64,000 nucleotides of DNA, from contig NZ_CP069792.1 of NCBI RefSeq assembly GCF_016894245.1, positions 62,001 to 126,000 of the forward strand. The letters run 5' to 3'. The notes beneath the pieces were generated by a model. That model made no database searches and was not told the DNA's origin. It saw only the letters and a program-made list of their open reading frames with translations. A program made the translations under genes and the position numbers. This document shows positions 39,717 to 47,388 of this stretch, one piece after another (the first letter of the stretch is position 1; each line of letters starts with the position of its first letter). The stretch is from Corynebacterium kroppenstedtii. Lineage in GTDB: Bacteria > Actinomycetota > Actinomycetes > Mycobacteriales > Mycobacteriaceae.

Positions 39717-40382
39717 GTGGGTATGCTTTCAACGCCTCAACCACGCGGCGGGAGTACTCCGCGGCGCAGTCATCGGGGCACCGACTCAGAGTCATTCCTG
39801 GTTATCGGGCTTGGCAATCCCGGCCTTCAATACGTGGGCACCCGCCACAATATTGGCCAGATGGCCCTCGACGAGGTGGCGTCGCGTGCGCTCCCCGTCC
39901 CCGTGACATTGTCTCGGCATAAGAAAACGAACACGGATTCGGCGCAGATGTCCCTATCCAGCCCGACTGGCTCATCTATCTCCATTGTTCTTGGTCGTCC
40001 GCGGTCATATATGAACCTCTCGGGCGGACCGACCTCTGCCTTGGCTCGTTTCTTCCACATTCCTCCCCAGAACGTCATTGTTCTCCACGATGACCTCGAT
40101 CTCGATTTTGGGACAGTTCGCCTCAAACGGGGAGGTGGCGAAGGTGGCCATAATGGTCTGCGGGATATCACCAAGGCCTTGGGGACGAAAGATTATCTCC
40201 GTGTGCGGTTAGGGATTGGGCGTCCACCTGGGCGTATGTCTCCCGCGGACTTTGTCTTAAAAAAGTTTTCGACGCGGGAGTCCATCGATGTGGATCTGAT
40301 GTGTTCTAATGCTGCCGACGCCGTGGAGCTGCTTGCAACCCGCGGGCTGCAATTTGCCCAGAACACGATTCATGGACGCTAG
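39717..40382 (+). CDS. pth: Peptidyl-tRNA hydrolase
   Basis: Pth recycles tRNA from dropped-off peptidyl-tRNA. Catalytic residues are visible: Asn in VIGLGNPG, His in GTRHNIGQMA, Asp in VLHDDLDLDFG, and the loop GGGEGGHNGLRDI with a second Asn. The N-terminal 25 residues before the first strand are longer than usual. The start may be GTG 39717 or ATG 39723; neither has a good ribosome site, so coupling to rplY 15 bp upstream is likely. Length is 221 residues. Gene order rplY-pth is conserved in corynebacteria. Confidence 0.95.
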   Translation: MGMLSTPQPRGGSTPRRSHRGTDSESFLVIGLGNPGLQYVGTRHNIGQMALDEVASRALPVPVTLSRHKKTNTDSAQMSLSSPTGSSISIVLGRPRSYMNLSGGPTSALARFFHIPPQNVIVLHDDLDLDFGTVRLKRGGGEGGHNGLRDITKALGTKDYLRVRLGIGRPPGRMSPADFVLKKFSTRESIDVDLMCSNAADAVELLATRGLQFAQNTIHGR

Positions 40383-40401
40383 GTGCTAGGTCAGGCTGGC
40401 A

Positions 40402-40818
40402 CTACCTGTGATTCCTTAATCTCTGAAGCGTCCGCTTGAGGTTATCGTCGTCCAACTCCGCTGTGTCGACCTTGCGTAACTGCGCAAAGACATACGGGCA
40501 CCGCATACACCGCGGCGACGAGTGACAGCACTTCTTCTTTGGTCCTTTTTCCAGGCACTTCGCTACTTCTTTGTGTAGCGCGGTAGTCCCCATAGCCGAG
40601 GGCGTTTCGTTGAAGAGCACGCCTTTCTTGCGTGCTTCCAGTCGGGCATAATACTGAGCTTCATAGGCTGCTTCCGCATCACGAAACGGACACGGCTTTC
40701 GTTTCCCGCCACAGTGCGAATCGGCATCGCATGGGCGTCGTACGGTCACATCTACTGAAGAATATGAGTAAGCACTGACTGCACGCTGGCGTGACGTACG
40801 CTTTTTCCGCTTACCCAC
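40402..40818 (-). CDS. Cysteine-rich basic protein, conserved in actinobacteria, unknown function
   Basis: A 138-residue, very basic protein. The N-terminus is Lys/Arg-rich (MGKRKKRTSRQRAV). Cysteines occur in RRPCDADSHCGGKRKPCPF and in a compact cluster KKKCCHSSPRCMRCPYVF, which looks like a metal-binding knot. The C-terminal cluster is shared by a family of short actinobacterial proteins that I recognise only as conserved hypotheticals. The gene is convergent with pth, with 19 bp between stops. A nucleic-acid or metal-binding role is a guess from composition. Confidence 0.7.
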   Translation of the reverse strand: MGKRKKRTSRQRAVSAYSYSSVDVTVRRPCDADSHCGGKRKPCPFRDAEAAYEAQYYARLEARKKGVLFNETPSAMGTTALHKEVAKCLEKGPKKKCCHSSPRCMRCPYVFAQLRKVDTAELDDDNLKRTLQRLRNHR

Positions 40819-41236
40819 AATGATGACCTCTTAAGGTTGACTATCCACCTTCACCGTTTCAACCGAATTTCCCCAGTGTGGGCTGGTTAGGCTGAACGCT
40901 GTGAGGTTTCCCTTGTACTCTTAGCGCTAACCATAACACCGGCACGTTAGCCTATGTAAGAATTGGGGGTGAATAGTGATCCCCCTACGCTTATCGGCAA
41001 TTGTTCTTAAAGGTTGGTTGCTCGCTTTATAGGTTCACTAGGCACAGACACACTTTCCTCTCACATACTTTCCCCAGAAATTCTCACCACAACGTCTCTA
41101 AGATGAGGACGACAGGGCATGGCGTAAACCAAAGTACTTTCACCTGCCCTTCCATTAATGCCCTAGGCCTATCCAATGCCCCTGGTCAGCCCGCGTATTT
41201 CCCATCATCAAACAGTTATTAACGAGGAGACAGCCC
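40819..41236. other. Intergenic region before the malic enzyme gene
   Basis: No gene is seen. A perfect 10-bp palindrome TTAGCGCTAA lies at 40921-40930. Two 9-base fragments resembling halves of a DtxR box (GGTTAGGCT at 40885, GTTAGCCTA at 40946) flank it, but neither is a full site. The malic enzyme transcript probably has a leader of over 100 nt. Confidence 0.4.
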
Positions 41237-42922
41237 TTGTCCATTCGTCCCAATGCGATCACCGACCCGCATATCAACCGCGGAACCGCCTATACATACG
41301 AAGAACGTAAGAAACTTGGTCTCACTGGGCGGCTGCCGTCGGGAGTGGAAAGCCTCGAATCTCAGGCGCAGCGCTGCTACCAGCAATTAAGCCAATTTGA
41401 AAACAACCTCAACAAATATCACTACTTAGACGAACTGCACGGCCGTAATGAGACGGTCTATTTCAAACTCCTTGTTGATCACCTGAAAGAACTCCTCCCC
41501 GTCGTGTACGACCCGACCATCGGTGACGCGATTGAAAACTGGTCACAGGATTACCGCCGCTCACACGCTGTATATCTATCCATCGATCGTGTCGACGAAA
41601 TCCGTGAAAGCTTCGAAACATTAGGACTTGGACCCGACGACGTCGACCTCATCGTCTGTTCAGATGCCGAAGAGATCCTGGGTATTGGTGACTGGGGAGT
41701 CAATGGTACCGATATCGCCATCGGCAAACTGGCAATCTACACCGCTGCTGCGGGTGTCGACCCCTCCCGCGTTATCGCGGTCAATCTCGACGTCGGCACT
41801 GATAATAAAGACCTACTCAACTCTCCCTTCTATCTAGGAAATCGCCACGCGCGCGTCCGTGACGAACGCTACGACAACCTCATTTCTGAGTACTTGCGCA
41901 TCGCAAGCGATATGTTCCCCCACGCGCTCCTGCACTTTGAAGATTTCGGCCCCTCAAATGCGCGTCGTATCCTTCGTGACAATGCCGACAGCTACCGCAT
42001 CTTTAACGATGACATGCAGGACACAGGAGCTATTGTCACCGCCGCGGTCATGGCGGGGATGAAGGCAAACAACACCACGTTCGCTGACCAACGTCTCCTC
42101 GTTTATGGCGCAGGAACAGCGGGCACGGGAATGGCAGACCAGATTCGCGCCGGAATGATCCGGGACGGTTTAAGCGAAGAGGAAGCAACACAACGAATCT
42201 GGCTCATCGACGTCAACGGGCTGGTCACCGATGGCATGGATGATCTCCCGGATTACCAGCAGACATACGCGCGGACGGCCTCGGAGGTGAAAGACTGGGG
42301 CAGCAAGGACGGGAAAATCGGGCTGCTCGACGTAGTTCGCCATGCCCAACCCACTATCCTTATCGGAACCTCAACTGATCATGGTGCGTTTACCGAACCT
42401 GTGATCCGAGAGATGGCGAAACACTGCGACCGCCCCATCGTGTTGCCCCTGTCTAACCCGACCTCGCGCATCGAAGCAATGCCTGCCGACGTCGTGAAGT
42501 GGTCGGATGGGCGCGCTCTTGTCGCGGCGGGGATCCCCGTGGACGACTTCGAGTACAACGACGTCACCTACGAATTTGGCCAGGGCAACAATGCGTTGCT
42601 GTACCCGGGCCTCGGGTTGGGTGTCATTGTGTCACGGGCAGACCATGTAACCGACGGGATGCTCCTGGCTGCGGCCTCAGCGGTTGCCAAGCAGGTAGAT
42701 GCTTCTCAGCTCGGTGCGCCTATTCTGCCGCCGGTCGAGAATCTGCGGGCATCGTCGGCGCGCGTGGCGGAAGCGGTGATCCGTGAAGCGGTCGACTCTG
42801 GTGTCGCGCAAAATCAGCCCGATAATGTTGTGGAGGCGGTCCGACTCGCGATGTGGTGGCCTGAGTATCCGGATACGCTTGTCACGAAACAAGACGACAC
42901 GAAACAAGACGACACGAAATAG
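41237..42922 (+). CDS. Malic enzyme, large (SfcA/NAD-dependent) type
   Basis: The enzyme decarboxylates malate to pyruvate. The 561-residue length and motifs match the large malic enzymes: RNETVYFKLL, the tyrosine loop PVVYDPTIGDAI, GDWGVNGTDIAIGKLAIYTA, metal-binding FEDFGPSNARRILR and FNDDMQDTGAIVTAAVMAG, and nucleotide-binding YGAGTAGTGMA. TTG 41237 is the start, with CGAGGAGA 7 bases upstream. The C-terminus ends in a duplicated KQDDT produced by a 15-bp tandem repeat (42884-42913). Cofactor preference cannot be decided here, though SfcA-like proteins use NAD. Confidence 0.93.
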   Translation: MSIRPNAITDPHINRGTAYTYEERKKLGLTGRLPSGVESLESQAQRCYQQLSQFENNLNKYHYLDELHGRNETVYFKLLVDHLKELLPVVYDPTIGDAIENWSQDYRRSHAVYLSIDRVDEIRESFETLGLGPDDVDLIVCSDAEEILGIGDWGVNGTDIAIGKLAIYTAAAGVDPSRVIAVNLDVGTDNKDLLNSPFYLGNRHARVRDERYDNLISEYLRIASDMFPHALLHFEDFGPSNARRILRDNADSYRIFNDDMQDTGAIVTAAVMAGMKANNTTFADQRLLVYGAGTAGTGMADQIRAGMIRDGLSEEEATQRIWLIDVNGLVTDGMDDLPDYQQTYARTASEVKDWGSKDGKIGLLDVVRHAQPTILIGTSTDHGAFTEPVIREMAKHCDRPIVLPLSNPTSRIEAMPADVVKWSDGRALVAAGIPVDDFEYNDVTYEFGQGNNALLYPGLGLGVIVSRADHVTDGMLLAAASAVAKQVDASQLGAPILPPVENLRASSARVAEAVIREAVDSGVAQNQPDNVVEAVRLAMWWPEYPDTLVTKQDDTKQDDTK

Positions 42923-42941
42923 GCGATCAACCATCGGCGAC

Positions 42942-42980
42942 GGGGATAAAATGGGGCAATCGGGCGCGCCGTTTATTCCC
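42942..42980. terminator. Possible terminator between malic enzyme and nitronate monooxygenase genes
   Basis: GGGGATAAA (42942-42950) can pair with TTTATTCCC (42972-42980) with one G-T pair. It overlaps the intergenic space between convergent genes. Confidence 0.3.
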
Positions 42981-42986
42981 TATGCG

Positions 42987-44156
42987 CTACCTGCCCTGAA
43001 GTAAAAGATCGACGACGCTGCCGGCGGATCCGCCGCGGGCGTGTTCAACGCTCTGACCAGCCCAAAGTGACATGTAGTCCGTCTCCCCTTGTTTGGTCGC
43101 CGCCTTCCTGATGGGAGAGGTGAGCCCATTGACGGCGGGATAGACCGACGGCGCGTCGGGGTGGGCGTCGATAAACGCATTCCGACGCCCGCGTGCTGGT
43201 CGTCCGGAATACGCGCGAGTGATCACGGTGTCGTCTGCCGTCGCTGAAATGAGTGCCTTTTTATAGGGCTCATTTGTTCCCGCTTCCTCTGTCGCAGCGA
43301 ATATGGTTCCGGCTGCAACAGCGTCAGCACCATGGCGTAATGCTTCTCCCACGTGATCGGACGTAGCGATACCCCCTGCTGCAATGATGGCTGGCCGCGT
43401 CGAAGCGTCCGTATTCGCGAACAGATCGGACACCGCCTGCACAAGGGATATCAATGGCTCAGATCCGGGCTCCTCGTCGGGTGTCATTGTCGCGCGGTGC
43501 CCACCGGCTTCCGGACCCTGAATAACGACCGCGGCCACACCTCGCTCGGCCGCGACCTGCGCTGCGTGCGTGGTGGCGACAGTTGCCCACACTTCAATTC
43601 CGCGCGATTGAAACTCGTCGACTAGTTCCTGTGGTGGTAGACCAAAGGTAAAGCTCAGGACATCGGGAACTGAAATGCTCTCGGCGTGGCTATCAGCGTC
43701 ACTGTGTCTGATTCCTTGTTGCTCTCGTTGTTCGAGGCGGCGGCGTATGACCGCCAGCTTCCCCTCCCACTGGTCGTCAGTAATCCAATTCAACTCCGGT
43801 TTAGCCACGCCATACCGTTCATAATCCTTCGCTAGCTCATCCCGGTATGCCGCAGCGCGATCGCGGTCCACTCCGTGGGGGCTGGGCTGGGGGACGAAAA
43901 GGTTGAGGCCATAGAAGTGCTTCGCACCGCGTTGTCGTGCTCTTTGGGCGACATCGTCCAGTTCTTTTTCGACCGCTTCTGGGGTTTTGTAGCCCGCTGC
44001 TAAAAAGCCGAGCCCTCCGTGGGCAGCGACTGCATCAACCAGCGCCGGTGAGGAGGGTCCACCTGCCATTGGGGCGGCGATAATGGTCCGGTAGGCTCTC
44101 GATTTCACTGTCGACGATGTTCCTGCTGTCGATGGTGTGTTCTGGGTCTCATTCAT
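42987..44156 (-). CDS. Nitronate monooxygenase family protein
   Basis: This is an FMN-dependent TIM-barrel enzyme related to 2-nitropropane dioxygenases. Conserved parts are IIAAPMAGGPSSPALV near the start, GGLGFLAAGY, FGLPPQELVDEF, VVIQGPEAGGHRAT with the flavin-binding HxGG-like motif, and IIAAGGIATSDHVGEALRHGADAV. The histidine after GPEAGG is kept. Length is 389 residues. The ATG at 44156 is chosen over one 18 codons upstream because conserved sequence begins soon after. The natural substrate could be propionate 3-nitronate; this is family knowledge. It is divergent from prfC. Confidence 0.9.
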   Translation of the reverse strand: MNETQNTPSTAGTSSTVKSRAYRTIIAAPMAGGPSSPALVDAVAAHGGLGFLAAGYKTPEAVEKELDDVAQRARQRGAKHFYGLNLFVPQPSPHGVDRDRAAAYRDELAKDYERYGVAKPELNWITDDQWEGKLAVIRRRLEQREQQGIRHSDADSHAESISVPDVLSFTFGLPPQELVDEFQSRGIEVWATVATTHAAQVAAERGVAAVVIQGPEAGGHRATMTPDEEPGSEPLISLVQAVSDLFANTDASTRPAIIAAGGIATSDHVGEALRHGADAVAAGTIFAATEEAGTNEPYKKALISATADDTVITRAYSGRPARGRRNAFIDAHPDAPSVYPAVNGLTSPIRKAATKQGETDYMSLWAGQSVEHARGGSAGSVVDLLLQGR

Positions 44157-44368
44157 GGGGCTGAGTGTATAGCACCATGACCACGTAGAAGGGTAAACCA
44201 CTAAAAACACAGCCCCACAGTGGTGCGGCTATCATAGAGCGGTTATATTAACGACGGCCTACACTGACGCGATTGTGACAGGCCGACAAAACCGGCGAGA
44301 TATTGCGGTGAGACACACCGGCGAAATAAAACAGCCCCGAGACCAGCGAGAGGAAAAGGAACGCTCAG

Positions 44369-46018
44369 ATGAGTACAGTCGCGGAGGAGAGCGCTCGACG
44401 CCGAACATTCGCAGTGATTGCACACCCCGACGCTGGTAAATCCACACTCACCGAGGCGCTCGCACTTCACGCCCATGTGATCGCCGAGGCGGGGGCTGTT
44501 CACGGCAAGGCCGGCCGTAAGTCCACCGTGTCGGACTGGATGGAAATGGAAAAAGATCGTGGTATTTCCATCGCCTCGTCGGCTCTCCAGTTCGAGTATC
44601 TTCCCGAGAATGCACCGAAGGGCACGGAACCCTACGTCATTAACTTAGTTGACACTCCTGGTCACGCGGACTTTTCGGAGGATACCTACCGTGTCCTCAC
44701 CGCTGTGGATGCTGCTGTCATGTTGATCGACGGGGCGAAGGGCCTGGAGCCCCAGACGCTTAAGCTATTCCGGGTGTGTAAAGCGCGTGGGCTTCCCATC
44801 ATTACGGTGATCAACAAGTGGGACCGCCCGGGGCGTGCTCCCCTAGAGCTGATGGACGAGATTGTCGACGAAATCGGCCTTCAGCCGACACCTCTCTTTT
44901 GGCCCGTCGGGATGGCTGGGGACTTCCACGGCCTCGCCCGGCGCGATGCCGACGGTAATGTCACTGAATATATTCACTTCTTGCGCACCGCGGGTGGGTC
45001 AACGATCGCCCCGGAGGAGCATTACTCTCCCGACGAGGCATCCTCGAAGGAAGGCGATGTGTGGGACACCGCGGTCGAAGAGTGCGAGCTTCTCACCATG
45101 GACGGCGCGGTCCACGACCAGGAACTTTTCCTGGACTGCACCACCTCTCCTGTGGTGTTCGCGTCGGCAATGTTGAACTTTGGTGTTCACCAGATTTTGG
45201 ACTTGCTGTGTCAGCTTGCACCTGAACCGGGACCACGGAAAACAGACCCCAAGGTTCTCGAATCAGCGGGCAAGGCAACGGGGGCCATTGATACGGAGCG
45301 TTCACCGGAAGATCCTTTTTCGGGCGTCATTTTCAAGGTCCAGGCGGGCATGGATACTCATCACCGCGACAAGCTGGCCTTTATGCGGGTGGTGTCGGGT
45401 GAGTTCGATCGCGGGATGCAGGTTACTCATGCGCAATCTGGCCGCTCATTTTCGACGAAGTATGCACTCACAGTGTTTGGGCGGACGAGGTCGACGGTCG
45501 AAACCGCGTATCCCGGCGACATTGTGGGACTCGTTAACGCTGGGTCGTTAGCTCCTGGTGACACGATTTATGAGGGTACGAAGGTGCAATTTGCCCCCAT
45601 GCCACAATTCGCGCCTGAGAATTTTCGCACGTTGCGTGCACGCTCGCTGGGCAAATACAAGCAGTTCCGCAAAGCGTTGGAGCAGCTATCGTCGGAGGGC
45701 GTGGTGCAGATTCTCCGCAATGATGCCCGTGGCGACGCTGCGCCGGTGATGGCTGCGGTCGGGCCCATGCAGTTTGAAGTCATGCAGGCCCGGATGGCGA
45801 ACGAGTATAACGTCGAAACGGAAACGAGCCCCGTCCCGTATTCGGTGGCTCGGCGTACCGACCACGAGTCCGCCCCGGAGCTCAACCGCCAGCGCGGTGT
45901 GGAGGTGTTCACCCGTGATGACGGCGAGCTCATTGCCCTATTCGGCGACAAGTGGAAGCTGCAGTTCATTGAGCGCGAGCACCCGGAGTTCACGCTCGAG
46001 CCGATGGTCGCTGACTAG
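44369..46018 (+). CDS. prfC: Peptide chain release factor 3
   Basis: RF3 is a translational GTPase that removes RF1/RF2 from the ribosome after termination. G-motifs are AVIAHPDAGKSTLTEAL (G1), GISIASSALQFEY (G2), NLVDTPGHADFSEDTYR (G3) and TVINKWDRPGR (G4). The RF3-specific insertions and the C-terminal GPMQFEVMQARMANEYNVE are present. Length is 549, usual for RF3 rather than EF-G. AAGGA lies about 9 bases before the ATG. It is convergent with the proline iminopeptidase gene. Confidence 0.96.
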   Translation: MSTVAEESARRRTFAVIAHPDAGKSTLTEALALHAHVIAEAGAVHGKAGRKSTVSDWMEMEKDRGISIASSALQFEYLPENAPKGTEPYVINLVDTPGHADFSEDTYRVLTAVDAAVMLIDGAKGLEPQTLKLFRVCKARGLPIITVINKWDRPGRAPLELMDEIVDEIGLQPTPLFWPVGMAGDFHGLARRDADGNVTEYIHFLRTAGGSTIAPEEHYSPDEASSKEGDVWDTAVEECELLTMDGAVHDQELFLDCTTSPVVFASAMLNFGVHQILDLLCQLAPEPGPRKTDPKVLESAGKATGAIDTERSPEDPFSGVIFKVQAGMDTHHRDKLAFMRVVSGEFDRGMQVTHAQSGRSFSTKYALTVFGRTRSTVETAYPGDIVGLVNAGSLAPGDTIYEGTKVQFAPMPQFAPENFRTLRARSLGKYKQFRKALEQLSSEGVVQILRNDARGDAAPVMAAVGPMQFEVMQARMANEYNVETETSPVPYSVARRTDHESAPELNRQRGVEVFTRDDGELIALFGDKWKLQFIEREHPEFTLEPMVAD

Positions 46019-46063
46019 TCGCGGCGATACTGATCCCCAACCACCTGACTTACGACACCTTAT

Positions 46064-47134
46064 TTACGACGCAAACATTTCAGCAAACCTGTCTGTTGCC
46101 GACACTAATGTCGACGTTGTTTCTTCCTCATAGGATGCGTGTCCGGATGTCGGTGACCACACGAATGTGGCTTCAGGCCAGGCTTGGTGAAGCTGCCACG
46201 CCGTAATGGGCGGGCACACAACGTCGTAGCGACCTTGGGCGATAACGGCAGGAATATCGCGGATCTTATCGACGTCGCGCACAAGCTGCCCTTCCTCAAG
46301 GAACCCGTGATTGACGAAATAGTGGTTCTCGATGCGTGCGAAGGCTAAGGCGAACCGTTCATCTTCGTGCGTCTCGGTGGGCTGTTCGTGCAGGTAGGAT
46401 GTCGATCCTTCCCATACACTCCACGACCGGGCGGCGGCGACAGCTGTATCGTGATCATCCGACCGAAGCAGTTCGTGATAAACGTCGATGAGGTTGACGC
46501 CGGGAAGGTGCGTCATTCCAGCCGGGTTGAGCGGGGCAGGTTTTTTGTCGTCAGGAATGACGGAGAGGAAGCGTTCCCACTTATCGGGGAACATGTAGGC
46601 TGCGCCTCCGTTGTAGTACCAATCGAGTTCGGTACGTCGCAGCATAAAAATGCCTCGAAGGATGATAGCCAGAGTTCGTTCTGGGTGGGCCTGGGTGTAG
46701 GCCAGCGACAATGTGGAGCCCCATGATCCGCCGAAGACGACCCACTTCTCAATGCCTAAGGTTTCTCGGATCGCTTCGATATCACCGATCAATTCGGATG
46801 TGGTGTTCACCGAAAGTTCTGCGTCGATGTCGGTATCGGGATCTGCGAGGTGTGGAGTTGATTTGCCACATCCACGCTGGTCAATAAGGATGATGCGATA
46901 CTTGTCGGGGTCGAAGAAACGCGCATCCTTGGCTGAGGTTCCCCCACCTGGGCCACCGTGAATAAAAACTGCAGGGACACCCTTCGGATTTCCATACTCG
47001 GCATAGGCGATGTGCTGGGTACTCGCTGGGGAGTGGGGGTCAACCGGTCGTTCGATGGTTCCTTCATTAAATGGGGTTGTCTCTGGGTAGAGACCTTTAT
47101 GTACTGTCGCGATCTGGACGTCGTGTGAGTTCAT
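46064..47134 (-). CDS. pip: Proline iminopeptidase
   Basis: This alpha/beta-hydrolase releases N-terminal proline from peptides. The nucleophile elbow VVFGGSWGSTLSLAYTQAHP, oxyanion segment FIHGGPGGGTS and DQRGCGKSTPH are those of prolyl aminopeptidases (S33 family). The catalytic Asp and His lie in AQGRYDVVCPP and SPTSGHASYEEE. Length 356 is slightly above the usual 315 because of N-terminal and cap-domain additions. The ATG at 47134 follows AGGTGGAAG; a GTG three codons earlier lies within that site. Confidence 0.94.
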   Translation of the reverse strand: MNSHDVQIATVHKGLYPETTPFNEGTIERPVDPHSPASTQHIAYAEYGNPKGVPAVFIHGGPGGGTSAKDARFFDPDKYRIILIDQRGCGKSTPHLADPDTDIDAELSVNTTSELIGDIEAIRETLGIEKWVVFGGSWGSTLSLAYTQAHPERTLAIILRGIFMLRRTELDWYYNGGAAYMFPDKWERFLSVIPDDKKPAPLNPAGMTHLPGVNLIDVYHELLRSDDHDTAVAAARSWSVWEGSTSYLHEQPTETHEDERFALAFARIENHYFVNHGFLEEGQLVRDVDKIRDIPAVIAQGRYDVVCPPITAWQLHQAWPEATFVWSPTSGHASYEEETTSTLVSATDRFAEMFAS

Positions 47135-47267
47135 GGCTTCCACCTAACCACATTGGCACCTCATTGCGCGTTTGCTGATGAGCTCATCCCTGTCACTACC
47201 TTTTCTTGCAGCAAACATGCGTTTCCTGCCCGTTAAGTAACAATTTTGTTTCAGGAGCCCTGCAAAG

Positions 47268-47297
47268 TTGCACACATTGTGCAATTTTTTCTACTGT
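47268..47297. promoter_or_regulatory. Promoter and palindromic operator of the MmpL-TetR operon
   Basis: TTGCACA-CAT-TGTGCAA (47268-47284) is a perfect 7-bp inverted repeat. Its left half is also a -35-like TTGCAC, 18 bases before the -10 TACTGT (47292-47297), so binding would block RNA polymerase. The half-site TTGCAC is shared with the operator at 3013-3027. Confidence 0.55.
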
Positions 47298-47388
47298 GGC
47301 TACGTCCTCCTCCTACGCGTCAAAGTAATGCGGTCCGCGTAGTGCCCCTGTAGGAGGTAATCACCCCTCTAAGAAAGGCTGGCTACCT

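Noticed and set aside
40885..40954. DtxR-like half sites (GGTTAGGCT and GTTAGCCTA) before the malic enzyme gene
   Set aside because: Each matches only about half of the 19-bp consensus; the other halves do not fit.
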